Numbered from the stretch's first letter, positions 26,668 to 34,859 are shown. The stretch is 64,000 bases of DNA from Pseudomonas sp. B21-056 (GCF_026016325.1 NZ_CP087203.1:4278001-4342000); one strand, 5' to 3'. The notes: generated by a model not told the origin, from the letters alone. Numbers and translations: made by a program.

Positions 26668-26684
26668 ATTGCCGATATTGGCTA
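26668..26684 (+). promoter_or_regulatory. copy of the ATTGCCGAWATTGGCTA motif
   Basis: ATTGCCGATATTGGCTA differs by one base from 21754-21770; the shared block extends one TCC further upstream. It lies 64 bases before the SDR start, a suitable distance for activator binding. Confidence 0.5.
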
Positions 26685-26748
26685 GGTCGCAAAACCCCGG
26701 CCAAGTAGGGTTACCTCAGTCCATTCAACAGTTCTGAGGGAATGCAAA

Positions 26749-27495
26749 ATGAAAAGACTTGAAGGAAAAGTGGCGCTGATTTCCGGCGCCGCGTCAGGCA
26801 TCGGCGCAGCCAGCGCCATTCGATTTGCAGATGAAGGCGCTGGGATCGTTATCTGCGATATCGACGAGACAAAAGCCGAATCGGTTCTGGAAACGATTCG
26901 GGCCTCAGGAGGCAAAGCACTGTTCTGTCGTCTGGACGTGCGGGATGAAAGTCAGTGGGCTGCAGCTTTTACAGCAGCGCTGGCACAGTTCGGCGGCGTC
27001 GATATCGTCATGAACAGCGCCGGCATAGCTGTAGCCGGCAATGTGGAAACCATGAGCTTTGATGATTGGAACAAGGAGCTGTCGGTCAACCTTCATGGCA
27101 CTTTCCTTGGCATGAAACAGGCGTTCAAGTATCTACGGGAAAGAGGCGGATCGATCATCAACCTGTCGTCCATCGAAGGCATCGTGGGTCATCCCGAATA
27201 CGCAGCCTACTGTGCCGGCAAAGGGGCCATTCGCAACCTCACCAAATCCGCGGCGCTGCACGCTGGACGCAAGGGCTACCGAATCCGCGTCAACAGCATT
27301 CATCCTGGATACATCACCACACCGATGGTGGGCAACGACCCCGTCGAGCTGGAGCGATTGCGCAAGCTCCACCCTATCGGCTTCCTGGGGGAAGCGATCG
27401 ACATCGCGAACATGGCCCTTTTCCTGGCTTCAGACGAATCGCGATTTGCGACCGGCGCAGAGTTTGTGATCGATGGCGGATTTCTCGCGCAATGA
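26749..27495 (+). CDS. SDR-family oxidoreductase
   Basis: A 248-residue classical short-chain dehydrogenase/reductase. The NAD site is SGAASGIGAASAI (residues 12-24), with Asp at ICDIDE suggesting preference for NAD(H). NSAGIA, the catalytic Ser in NLSSIEG, and YAAYCAGKG (Tyr and Lys of YxxxK) are present, as is the usual C-terminus FVIDGGFLAQ. ATG start with CTGAGGGAATGCAAA. It shares an upstream motif with the imine-reductase-like gene, hinting at coregulation. Substrate unknown. Confidence 0.9.
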   Translation: MKRLEGKVALISGAASGIGAASAIRFADEGAGIVICDIDETKAESVLETIRASGGKALFCRLDVRDESQWAAAFTAALAQFGGVDIVMNSAGIAVAGNVETMSFDDWNKELSVNLHGTFLGMKQAFKYLRERGGSIINLSSIEGIVGHPEYAAYCAGKGAIRNLTKSAALHAGRKGYRIRVNSIHPGYITTPMVGNDPVELERLRKLHPIGFLGEAIDIANMALFLASDESRFATGAEFVIDGGFLAQ

Positions 27496-27520
27496 GTGGA
27501 TGGGCACTCATGCCCGCCAG

Positions 27521-28408
27521 TCAGAGCTTGCCTTCGTAATACTGCTTCATGTGGTCAACAAACACTCTGACCTTGAGGGGTAGATTCCGGGCATGAGGAT
27601 ACAGCGCATAGTAGTGCCTCATCCCGAGGGTGTACTCCGGCAGGATCCGCATCAGCTTTCCAGTCAGCAGGTCGTCCCGGACTGTCGCCAGGGTAAACGC
27701 AGCAATTCCCCCGCCCGACAGGGCGCACGCGTGCAAGGCGGTGATGGTGTCCGTATGAAAGGCACTGTTGCAATCCAGCGTGATTGACTCCCCTCCTTCG
27801 CAGACCAGGGACCACTGGGTAGCGGATGCGTAGGTCAGTAGCCGGTGCTCATTGAGTTCAACGACGCGGCGAGGAAGACCGTGCTTGGATAGATAGCCCG
27901 GCGCCGCCACCAACACCTGCGGTGAGACGCTGAGCAAGCGGGCGACAAGGCTGGTGTCGGCCAGTGGCCCACAGATCCGCAACGCCACATCGAACCCATC
28001 GGCCACCAGGTCGACAAGAGGATCGGAGCAGGACAGATCGACTTGGATATCCGGGTAGCGTTGCTGGAAAGCCGGCAACCAGTTGGCCAGTTCCAGCGTA
28101 CCGGTCACCAGCGGTGCGCTGATGCGAAGCAGGCCGGAGGGACGCTCCTGCTCCAGGGTTGCGGCGCGGGAGGCGGCTTCGACTCGGTCCAGGATATCCA
28201 CGCAAGCCGCGTAGTACCTTTCGCCGGCCGCTGTCAGACTCATGCGCCGGGTATTGCGATTGATCAGACGCACGCCCAACGCGCTCTCCAATTGCTGCAA
28301 GTGTCGCGACACCGAGGAATGAGTGGTGTCCAGCCGCTCGGCTGCGGCTGAGATCCCCTGGGTCTCCACAATGCAACGGAACACACGCATGGCGAGCATC
28401 TGATTCAT
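27521..28408 (-). CDS. LysR-family transcriptional regulator
   Basis: A 295-residue regulator with an N-terminal helix-turn-helix (ISAAAERLDTTHSSVSRHLQQLESALGVRLINRNTRR) and a periplasmic-binding-like effector domain of the CrgA/AaeR-type group. It starts 6 bases after the isochorismatase-like gene stop on the same strand, so it may be read from that transcript. It converges with the SDR gene at 26749. Confidence 0.88.
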   Translation of the reverse strand: MNQMLAMRVFRCIVETQGISAAAERLDTTHSSVSRHLQQLESALGVRLINRNTRRMSLTAAGERYYAACVDILDRVEAASRAATLEQERPSGLLRISAPLVTGTLELANWLPAFQQRYPDIQVDLSCSDPLVDLVADGFDVALRICGPLADTSLVARLLSVSPQVLVAAPGYLSKHGLPRRVVELNEHRLLTYASATQWSLVCEGGESITLDCNSAFHTDTITALHACALSGGGIAAFTLATVRDDLLTGKLMRILPEYTLGMRHYYALYPHARNLPLKVRVFVDHMKQYYEGKL

Positions 28409-28414
28409 ATCGAC

Positions 28415-29101
28415 TTAGCGCACCGGCAACTTGATGATCTGGTCGGTGGTCATGACATCACCGAATGTGTCCTCGACTTCGACCAGCGCGGCCTTGTGCA
28501 AGGCGTCCTTGTCGATCGCGTCACCGTTGACCCGGGTAATCGCGCGGGTTGCCGATGCATCGGAGGCGACCACTACGTTGTAGCCCAAAGGCGCCGCATC
28601 CCGGGCGGCACCCGCCACGCACGCATGGGTCATGAGGCCGGAGATGATCAGGTTCTGGATACCGGCGCGCTTCAAACGCTTGTCCAGGTCGGTGCTGCCG
28701 AAGACGCTGACGGTGGTTTTCTGCAACACCACATCCTGGGCCCTGGGCTGCATGTCCGGATGAAACTTCACGGTTTCACCGTCCTTCGCGAACACCGCCG
28801 AACCAGCGGGAGCAACGTGTTGGACATGGAAAACCGGCATCTTGTGGTCATCGGCAAAGGCAATCAGCTTACGGGTATTGGCCAGCGCAGCAGCGCCATC
28901 AGGAATCGGCATCTTACCGGTGAAGTATTCGTTCTGAAAATCGATCACCAGTAACGCGGTTTTACCGGCAGGCAACTGGTTGATCGGCGTTGCGCCGGAC
29001 ATGGCGCGGATAGTGGAATGGTTTTCAGCGAATGCGCCGGTGCTGGCGACAATACCGGAAAATGCACAGGCGGCGAGGAAACGGCGGGTGAAACGTTGCA
29101 T
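28415..29101 (-). CDS. exported isochorismatase-like cysteine hydrolase
   Basis: A 228-residue protein of the isochorismatase-like (cysteine hydrolase) superfamily. It begins with a clear signal peptide (MQRFTRRFLAACAFSGIVAS, cleaved after TGAFA), which is unusual for a mostly cytoplasmic family. The triad is visible: Asp in VIDFQNEYF, Lys in VVLQKTTVSVF and Cys in LMTHACVAGAARDA. ATG 29101 has AGGAAGGAATTCCC. A 53-residue longer frame would bury the signal peptide. It is preceded by an HxlR gene and followed by a LysR gene. Possible activities are amidase or nicotinamidase-like hydrolysis. Confidence 0.87.
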   Translation of the reverse strand: MQRFTRRFLAACAFSGIVASTGAFAENHSTIRAMSGATPINQLPAGKTALLVIDFQNEYFTGKMPIPDGAAALANTRKLIAFADDHKMPVFHVQHVAPAGSAVFAKDGETVKFHPDMQPRAQDVVLQKTTVSVFGSTDLDKRLKRAGIQNLIISGLMTHACVAGAARDAAPLGYNVVVASDASATRAITRVNGDAIDKDALHKAALVEVEDTFGDVMTTDQIIKLPVR

Positions 29102-29256
29102 GGGAATTCCTTCCTGGTTAATGAGGGAAGGAATGCTAAGGGGCAGGCACTGAGCTTGGACATAGCGCGAACGGCACAGGACCTGTTCGGAATTTGCACA
29201 AATAAGGCATTTGCCGGTGGGCGCCGCCTCCGCCGACTTAGTATTCAGGGCTCGAC

Positions 29257-29694
29257 TCAATCCGGCATGACAATGCGTATTTCCCTGGACCCGATTGGGC
29301 TGCCTGTCACCTCGTCGATGGCCACCGCCTGGATCTCGGTCCCCGCCTGGGCATCGAAGAAACGCACCACCTCCCCTCCCGCTCGATGTTTACGCCCCCA
29401 GGCTCCGATCATGAACAGCACAGGCAGGAAATCGACCCCGGCTTCTGTCAGGACGTATTCATCACGGGGCGGCCGTTCGCAGTAGCGATGTTTCTCCAGC
29501 AGCCCCGCTTCGGTCAGCGCCGCCAAGCGTTTAGTGAGGATGGTCGGGGCGATGCCAAGGCTTTTCCTGAACTCATCGAAACGGCGGATGCCACGGTGCG
29601 CATCCCTGAGGATCAGGATGCTCCATTGATCGCCGACGGACCTGAGGCTGCGCTCGATCGGGCATGAGCTTTCACACAACGATTCATCGTTCAT
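29257..29694 (-). CDS. HxlR-family transcriptional regulator
   Basis: A 145-residue winged-helix regulator. It has the hallmark CPIERSLRSVGDQWSILILRDA (early Cys at residue 11) and FRKSLGIAPTILTKRLAALTEAGLL recognition helix, then PPRDEYVLTEAG wing. It is divergent from an SDR gene, whose promoter it probably represses; a palindrome overlies its own start codon. The downstream isochorismatase-like gene may be in the same unit. Confidence 0.88.
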   Translation of the reverse strand: MNDESLCESSCPIERSLRSVGDQWSILILRDAHRGIRRFDEFRKSLGIAPTILTKRLAALTEAGLLEKHRYCERPPRDEYVLTEAGVDFLPVLFMIGAWGRKHRAGGEVVRFFDAQAGTEIQAVAIDEVTGSPIGSREIRIVMPD

Positions 29695-29707
29695 ATCGTT
29701 TCGATAT
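29693..29707. promoter_or_regulatory. perfect palindrome ATATCGTTTCGATAT, likely HxlR operator
   Basis: Six-base arms ATATCG and CGATAT with a three-base spacer overlap the start codon of the HxlR gene and face the divergent SDR gene. Autoregulation is inference. Confidence 0.5.
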
Positions 29708-29778
29708 CGACTCGCTTTCGTATTGATAGTAACCTACCTCTCACACGCGGACCAGTATGAGCCATAGAGGTAGATCAG

Positions 29779-30561
29779 ATGAGCAGAAACAGCGATTCAT
29801 GGGTGCTGATCACCGGCGCCTCCAGCGGTTTTGGTGAGGAATTTGCCAGGCAATATGCGGCAATCGGTCATCCATTGGTACTGGTTGCCCGCCGGCTGGA
29901 TCGTCTGCAGACCCTGGCTGAATCGTTGCGCAACCAGTACGGCATTGAAGTGCTCGTCGAACAGGTCGACCTCTCTGACACCGCTGCGATCATCCATCTC
30001 CATGCGGGTCTGAATCAACGTGGCATCCAGATCGATACCCTGATCAACAACGCCGGGCACGGGCTGCAAGGTCCCTTGCTGGACGCGCAACTGAACGACG
30101 CGTTGGCGATGATTCAGCTCGACATTGCAAGCCTGACGGCCATGACCCACCTTTTCGGCCAAGACATGCGGAAGCGCCAGCGCGGAAAAATCCTACAGAT
30201 CGCCAGCGTATTGGCTTACCAAGGCGTGGTGAATTTTGCCGTGTACTCGGCTGCCAAGGCCTACGTCCTACGCCTAGGAGAAGCCTTGCACCGTGAATTC
30301 AAAGCTGATGGGGTCACTGTCACCACCTTGTGCCCCGGCATGACAGACACCGGCTTCGCCACCGCGGCGCAACAGAAAATCACCCCCGGATTGAAAGCCA
30401 TCATGATGCAGCCGGCCCCCGTGGTACGGGCAGGCATCCGCGCACTGGGCGCCGGGCGCATCAGCGTCGTACCGGGCATCATGAACAAGCTCAACGTGAT
30501 CTTCATGTGGGCGACGCCTCGCTGGTTGCATCAGGCGGCGTTGTCGCGGGTGATGAACTGA
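29779..30561 (+). CDS. SDR-family oxidoreductase (DltE-like)
   Basis: A 260-residue short-chain dehydrogenase/reductase of the classical type with the NADP motif TGASSGFGEEFARQY and an Arg-Arg pair after beta-2 (LVARRLDRLQ), which favours NADPH. NNAGHG, catalytic Ser in IASVLAYQ and YSAAKAYV are intact. The C-terminal hydrophobic tail resembles DltE-like proteins. GAGGTAGATCAG precedes the ATG. It is divergent from the HxlR gene and presumably its target. Confidence 0.89.
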   Translation: MSRNSDSWVLITGASSGFGEEFARQYAAIGHPLVLVARRLDRLQTLAESLRNQYGIEVLVEQVDLSDTAAIIHLHAGLNQRGIQIDTLINNAGHGLQGPLLDAQLNDALAMIQLDIASLTAMTHLFGQDMRKRQRGKILQIASVLAYQGVVNFAVYSAAKAYVLRLGEALHREFKADGVTVTTLCPGMTDTGFATAAQQKITPGLKAIMMQPAPVVRAGIRALGAGRISVVPGIMNKLNVIFMWATPRWLHQAALSRVMN

Positions 30562-30692
30562 CTGGGTTTGAGCGGGCGGCCCTTCACGGTCGCCCTATTC
30601 GTAACTGCCTTTGTTGCCCGGATGATTTAATTAGCCAAGTTAGACAGCGTGCCTACGCGCCGTTTGAAAGTCCCTGATGGCGACCGTCGACT

Positions 30693-31532
30693 TCAACCAT
30701 TGCCCCCCAAAACGATCCGTTTCCCAACCTTCTCCCCCACCTCCAACGCCTGCCCATCCCGTTGCTTTCCCTGCCTCGCCAGCCCAACCAGCCGGGGAAT
30801 CAACTCCCCCTCCGGCAAGTGCTGCCAGAATCGCCCCGGCATATGCTGTCGCATCGCTTGAGGGTTGACCCTCGCCGGGTTGAAGGTGTGTCGATAATAA
30901 GTGCGCCATAACTCCGCGCCAGGGTCTTCAGCGTGGCGCGCCCATTGTTGCCACTGCTCAGGACAACAGCGTTGATAATCCAGGGTCTGACCATCGAACC
31001 GGATGCCATCACGGGGCGTCGCTATCAGCCAGCGTTGTCGGCCCAGTCGCTCGGCAAAATGGCCGCTCGCACTTTCGAGGATGTCATGGGCCGGCTCGTG
31101 AAATGCCACGAGGTCCAGTTGCAACTGCTCGGCAAGCGCCTGCTGCAAAGGTACGAAGCGCACGAACGCATGGAGGTGATGGGCCTCGCGGCTGACCTGC
31201 TTGATCCGGCGCTGTAATTCGCTGCCCAGGCGATCACCGGCGAGCATGGCGGTGCGATCACCATGAGCGACCCGCCAAAGCACTTCGTACAACAGGCTCC
31301 AGCGATGTTCGCCCTGGTAGCGAGCGGCCTGTTCGAGCTGTGTCAACAAGGCCGCCGGCACTCGCGTGGAGAACGGACCCGGGCCTGACGGCAGCGGCGT
31401 CGGCGCGGCCAGCAGATCGGCCACAGGGCCTTGGGTCCAGGTCACGTCGGCGGGGTCGATGCCGTGGCCGAGCAGCTTGCGGGCCTGGTCGCGCCATATC
31501 AAAAAATCGTCCTCGCAATCCAGCGCGATCAT
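30693..31532 (-). CDS. TIGR03915-type partner of DNA-repair radical SAM protein
   Basis: A 279-residue protein of the family that accompanies a putative DNA modification/repair radical SAM enzyme (TIGR03915 in my recollection). It has the C-terminal DUF4130-like block with FVRFVPLQQALAEQLQ, FAERLGRQRWLIATPRDGIRFDG and WRTYYRHTFNPARVNPQAM. The ATG at 31532 overlaps the radical SAM stop as ATGA; a GTG six bases earlier is an alternative. Its coupling to that enzyme and the upstream LexA-type box suggest a DNA-damage role. Biochemistry is unknown to me. Confidence 0.85.
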   Translation of the reverse strand: MIALDCEDDFLIWRDQARKLLGHGIDPADVTWTQGPVADLLAAPTPLPSGPGPFSTRVPAALLTQLEQAARYQGEHRWSLLYEVLWRVAHGDRTAMLAGDRLGSELQRRIKQVSREAHHLHAFVRFVPLQQALAEQLQLDLVAFHEPAHDILESASGHFAERLGRQRWLIATPRDGIRFDGQTLDYQRCCPEQWQQWARHAEDPGAELWRTYYRHTFNPARVNPQAMRQHMPGRFWQHLPEGELIPRLVGLARQGKQRDGQALEVGEKVGKRIVLGGNG

Positions 31533-32749
31533 CCCCACAACCCCATTTGCAGGGGCGCCTGGGGCTCACGCAAGCGCGCCCGCAGCAGGCCGCTGCGCAT
31601 CTGCGCCTCGACTGGCCGGTAGTCGCTGGTGACAATGAACGGTCGCGCCTTCTCCAGCACACAGCGCAACTGCACCAGATCGTCGTAGCGAACCCGTCTC
31701 TCCCGACGCAGCGCCACCAGGCGTTGCACACTGCGCAAGCCAATCCCCGGAATACGCGCCAGCAAGGCGGGTTCGGCACGGTTGACGTCAAGGGGAAACA
31801 CTTCACGGTTCGCCAGCGCCCAAGCCAGTTTGGGGTCGATGTCCAGGTCCAGGTTGCCGGCGCCGCCCAGGATCTCGCCCGCCTTGTAGCCGTAGCCGCG
31901 CATGAGAAAATCAGCCTGGTACAGCCTGTGCTCGCGCAGCAACGGCGGCGCTGCCAACGGCACGCTGGCGGGGCTGTCGGGAATCGGGCTGAACGCTGAA
32001 TAGTAGACCCGTCGCAGGCCATAACCCTGGTAGAGCGACTCGGCGTTCTGCAGGATCGCATGGTCATCGGTGGCATCGGCCCCAACGATTACCTGGGTGC
32101 TCTGCCCGGCCGGGGCGAAGCGAGGTGCCCGGGCTTCTCCGGCCACCGCTTGCTGGCCCTGATGGATGGTGCCCATGGCCTGGCGGATCGTGACCAATTG
32201 CTTCTCCGGCGCCAGGCGCTTGAGGCTCGCCTCGCTGGGCAACTCGATGTTCACGCTGAGGCGATCGGCCAGCCGTCCGGCTTCTTCGATCAGCAGCGGA
32301 TCGGCGTCGGGAATGGTCTTGAGATGGATATAGCCCCGAAACTGGTGCACCTCCCGCAACAACCGCGCCACGCGCACCAGTTGTTCCATCGTGTAGTCCG
32401 CCGACCGAATGATGCCGGAACTCAGGAATAGGCCGCTGATGCAGTTGCGACGATAGAAATCCAGGGTCAGCCGCACCACCTCCTCCGGCGTGAAGCGCGC
32501 CCTCGGCACGTTGCTGGAGCGACGGTTGACACAATACTGGCAGTCGTAGAGGCAGAAATTGGTCAGCAACACCTTGAGCAGCGAGACGCAGCGCCCATCC
32601 GGTGTGTAGCTATGACAGATGCCCATGCCATCCGTAGCCCCCAGACCATCGCGACCGCGGGAGCTGCGCTTGGGAGCACCACTGCTGGCGCAGGAGGCGT
32701 CATACTTGGCAGCGTCGGCGAGAATGCCGAGCTTGGCGATCAGTTGCAT
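31529..32749 (-). CDS. putative DNA modification/repair radical SAM protein
   Basis: A 406-residue radical SAM enzyme of the TIGR03916 type. The iron-sulfur cluster motif is CX3CX2C: Cys66, Cys70 and Cys73 in NFCLYDCQYC. Before it lies the family-specific DASCASSGAPKRSSRGRDGLG and MGICHSYTPDGRC. A C-terminal helix-hairpin-helix (IPGIGLRSVQRLVALRR, from about residue 333) should contact DNA. ATG 32749 is 17 bases from a LexA-type box. The next gene is its usual partner, in ATGA overlap. The reaction is not known to me; repair of an unusual lesion is inferred. Confidence 0.9.
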   Translation of the reverse strand: MQLIAKLGILADAAKYDASCASSGAPKRSSRGRDGLGATDGMGICHSYTPDGRCVSLLKVLLTNFCLYDCQYCVNRRSSNVPRARFTPEEVVRLTLDFYRRNCISGLFLSSGIIRSADYTMEQLVRVARLLREVHQFRGYIHLKTIPDADPLLIEEAGRLADRLSVNIELPSEASLKRLAPEKQLVTIRQAMGTIHQGQQAVAGEARAPRFAPAGQSTQVIVGADATDDHAILQNAESLYQGYGLRRVYYSAFSPIPDSPASVPLAAPPLLREHRLYQADFLMRGYGYKAGEILGGAGNLDLDIDPKLAWALANREVFPLDVNRAEPALLARIPGIGLRSVQRLVALRRERRVRYDDLVQLRCVLEKARPFIVTSDYRPVEAQMRSGLLRARLREPQAPLQMGLWG

Positions 32750-32763
32750 GGAAGGGCTCTCGA

Positions 32764-32783
32764 TACTGGTTATGCGTACAGTA
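32764..32783. promoter_or_regulatory. LexA (SOS) box upstream of the radical SAM operon
   Basis: TACTGGTTATGCGTACAGTA contains CTG-N10-CAG, the gamma-proteobacterial LexA core, and has flanking TA symmetry (TACTG...CAGTA). It sits 15-34 bases before the radical SAM start codon, a normal place for repression. Confidence 0.7.
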
Positions 32784-32828
32784 TTTCGAGAAGCATGGCG
32801 ATGCAAGCGCCATTGGTCATTGATGGGT

Positions 32829-32834
32829 TATAAT
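32829..32834 (+). promoter_or_regulatory. probable -10 element (TATAAT) of the yhfG-fic operon
   Basis: A consensus TATAAT lies 33 bases before the yhfG start. No good -35 is seen at the usual spacing, so only the -10 is called. Confidence 0.45.
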
Positions 32835-32866
32835 CCGCTCAACCACGCGATTTGAGGTCCAGCCCC

Positions 32867-33037
32867 ATGGGCACTATCAGCCTTGAAACTAAAAAGGCCT
32901 ACGCGGCCAGGACGCGTCGATCCAACTATGCGGCCAGTCTGCGCCTGGAAGGCTTCAAAGTGACCTTTACCGATGGCGAATGCAAAATGCCGACGCGTGA
33001 AGAAGTCTTGAAGACCTTCACCAAGACCCGGGCCTGA
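32867..33037 (+). CDS. YhfG-family Fic antitoxin
   Basis: A 56-residue protein of the YhfG family that partners Fic toxins. The class I antitoxin motif [ST]xxxE[GN] is present as SLRLEG (residues 24-29); in known systems its Glu reaches into the Fic active site and blocks ATP positioning. ATG 32867 has GAGGTCCAGCCCC upstream. Its TGA overlaps the fic ATG by one base, a tight toxin-antitoxin layout. It is too short to judge more, but the motif and context agree well. Confidence 0.87.
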   Translation: MGTISLETKKAYAARTRRSNYAASLRLEGFKVTFTDGECKMPTREEVLKTFTKTRA

Positions 33038-33675
33038 TGCCAGACAAGTATGGAGTCGGCGAAGACGCCTATTGCTATGCCGGCTCCACAGTCCTTCGCA
33101 ACAAACTCGACATCCGTGACGAACCCACGTTAAGCGAAGCCGAACAACAGCTCTCGGCCATCGCTGCGGACAACGTCGAATTCAACCCTCCCCCTTACAA
33201 CCTGGTTTACCTTCAGAACATTCACCGGCTGCTGTTTTCGGACTTGTATGAGTGGGCCGGGGAACTGCGGACCGTTGGGATGGCCAAGCAGGACACACGC
33301 TTCTGCCAGCCACAGTTCATGGAGAAGGAGGCTGGCAAGATCTTCAAGAGCATGGCGACGGCCAGATGGTTCGAAGGCATGAGCCGGGCGGAACTGATCA
33401 TTGCCGTTGCCGATGCCTATTCCGATATCAACGTCGTCCACCCCTTCCGCGAAGGCAATGGCCGTGCCCAGCGCATCCTCTTCGAGCACCTCATCATGAA
33501 TGCCGGGTTTGAAATCAGTTGGTGGGGCATTGAAAAAGAGGAGTGGATCGTCGCTAATATCGCCGCCTACAACTGCACGCTCGGGCCAATGGAGCAGGTG
33601 TTCGAGAAGTGCATCGGCGATGAAATCCCCCCACATCAACTCATCAGCATTCCGACGCAGAATGGAAAACAATAA
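33037..33675 (+). CDS. fic: Fic-domain AMP-transferase toxin
   Basis: A 212-residue Fic protein. The catalytic loop HPFREGNGRAQR (His135-Arg146) is a full match to HPFx[DE]GNGRxxR, so it should transfer AMP from ATP to a target hydroxyl. The helical Fic core spans about 55-195. No internal inhibitory helix is evident; inhibition would come from the adjacent YhfG protein. The gene is continuous with two SPFH genes: its TAA directly abuts the next ATG. Known bacterial Fic toxins of this class hit DNA gyrase or topoisomerase IV, a possible but unproven target here. Confidence 0.92.
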   Translation: MPDKYGVGEDAYCYAGSTVLRNKLDIRDEPTLSEAEQQLSAIAADNVEFNPPPYNLVYLQNIHRLLFSDLYEWAGELRTVGMAKQDTRFCQPQFMEKEAGKIFKSMATARWFEGMSRAELIIAVADAYSDINVVHPFREGNGRAQRILFEHLIMNAGFEISWWGIEKEEWIVANIAAYNCTLGPMEQVFEKCIGDEIPPHQLISIPTQNGKQ

Positions 33676-34221
33676 ATGACCTATCGCTGTATCAAGTATT
33701 GGGTCATTTTGACCCTGGGGGCACTGGCTGTATATTTCATCTGCGCCGAGACTTTTTACTCTGTCAATGAACAGGATCGCGGCGTGGTCCTGCGCAACGG
33801 CAAGTTCCTGACTGTGGCACCACCTGGCCTCGGTTGGAAAATCCCCTTCGTGGATCAAGTAAAAACCGTTTCGATGCAAAACAACCTGGTCTACTGGCCC
33901 GTTTTTCAGGCAAGGACTGAAGACCTGGATGTGATGGACCTGGAAGTTTCCATCGTTTGGCGAGTCGCGCCGAACGAGGTTCAGAAAATGTATAAGGAAT
34001 ACGCCACCCTCGAAGCGATCGAAAATATCTTGCTTATCCCCAAAATAACGGAGCAAGCCAGGCTAGCCGTCTCTCATTACACGACAGAGCAGGCTTTGAA
34101 AAACCGGGAGGCGTTCGTCCGCGGCTTTTCATCCGCAGTCAGAGCCGCGGTTGATGGCCCCATCCTTATTGAGAGCATCGATATCGGAAATGTGCACATG
34201 AAAAGCATCCATATCGAATAG
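33676..34221 (+). CDS. short SPFH/band-7 membrane protein, copy 1
   Basis: A 181-residue protein with an N-terminal membrane helix (about 8-28) and an SPFH/band-7 domain: EQDRGVVLRNGKFLTVAPPG, LGWKIPFVDQV, and LEVSIVWRVA. It stops at the end of the SPFH fold and lacks the long coiled coil of flotillins, prohibitin-type and HflK/C proteins. Start ATG follows the fic stop with no gap, so it is translationally coupled to the toxin. The region is more AT-rich than the core genes around it. It is clearly paralogous to the next gene. Confidence 0.82.
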   Translation: MTYRCIKYWVILTLGALAVYFICAETFYSVNEQDRGVVLRNGKFLTVAPPGLGWKIPFVDQVKTVSMQNNLVYWPVFQARTEDLDVMDLEVSIVWRVAPNEVQKMYKEYATLEAIENILLIPKITEQARLAVSHYTTEQALKNREAFVRGFSSAVRAAVDGPILIESIDIGNVHMKSIHIE

Positions 34222-34268
34222 CGATCACCCCGGTTTCAAACGGACTTGCACTATAAATTTCTAGAGAC

Positions 34269-34859
34269 ATGACCATGCGTCGCAACGTTTGCCTTATAGG
34301 CTCAGGATTAGCAGCAACCATCGCAGCTTGTGTGCTGGCAAGCCTCTCTTTTTACACCATCAGCGAAAGAGAGCTCGGCCTGGTCCTGCGCAACGGCAAG
34401 ATCAATTCGGTTGCAGGCCCCGGATTGGGCTGGCGACTGCCCGTCATTGACAAGGTGCTCCGAATCCCAAGTCAAAATAGCATCTTGAGTATTGCAGACG
34501 TCCATAACTACACCGCAGACCTTCATGAATTCAGAACTGACGTATCCGTCGCCTGGCATGTAGCGCCGGACAGGATTGCGGACATCTACACCCAATACAA
34601 CGACATTCAATCGGTGGAGCTGGCGTTTATAAAGCCACGGGTTTCCAGCCAGATCGGCTTGGTCATGTCGCGCTATAAAGGCATCCAAATGTTCGAACAC
34701 CCCGACAGATTCATAAAGGATGCCTCTGCCGCAATTAAAGAAGCCGCCGGCGCGTTGGTGGTCATCGATAGCGTGAATTTTGAAAAGCTCGTGCTAGCGG
34801 ATCTGGATCGATCTGCCTCTTCCAACGAAGCCGCCGCTACGGCAGTGGCGGCGCCTTGA
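34269..34859 (+). CDS. short SPFH/band-7 membrane protein, copy 2
   Basis: A 196-residue paralogue of the previous protein: membrane helix at about 10-30, then RELGLVLRNGKINSVAGPGL, GWRLPVIDKV and TDVSVAWHVAPDRIADIY. A short Ala-rich tail replaces the usual coiled coil. ATG 34269 (an ATG two codons on is possible) follows a 47-base gap. The pair looks like a tandem duplication that may form a mixed SPFH ring in the membrane. Function with Fic is unknown. Confidence 0.8.
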   Translation: MTMRRNVCLIGSGLAATIAACVLASLSFYTISERELGLVLRNGKINSVAGPGLGWRLPVIDKVLRIPSQNSILSIADVHNYTADLHEFRTDVSVAWHVAPDRIADIYTQYNDIQSVELAFIKPRVSSQIGLVMSRYKGIQMFEHPDRFIKDASAAIKEAAGALVVIDSVNFEKLVLADLDRSASSNEAAATAVAAP

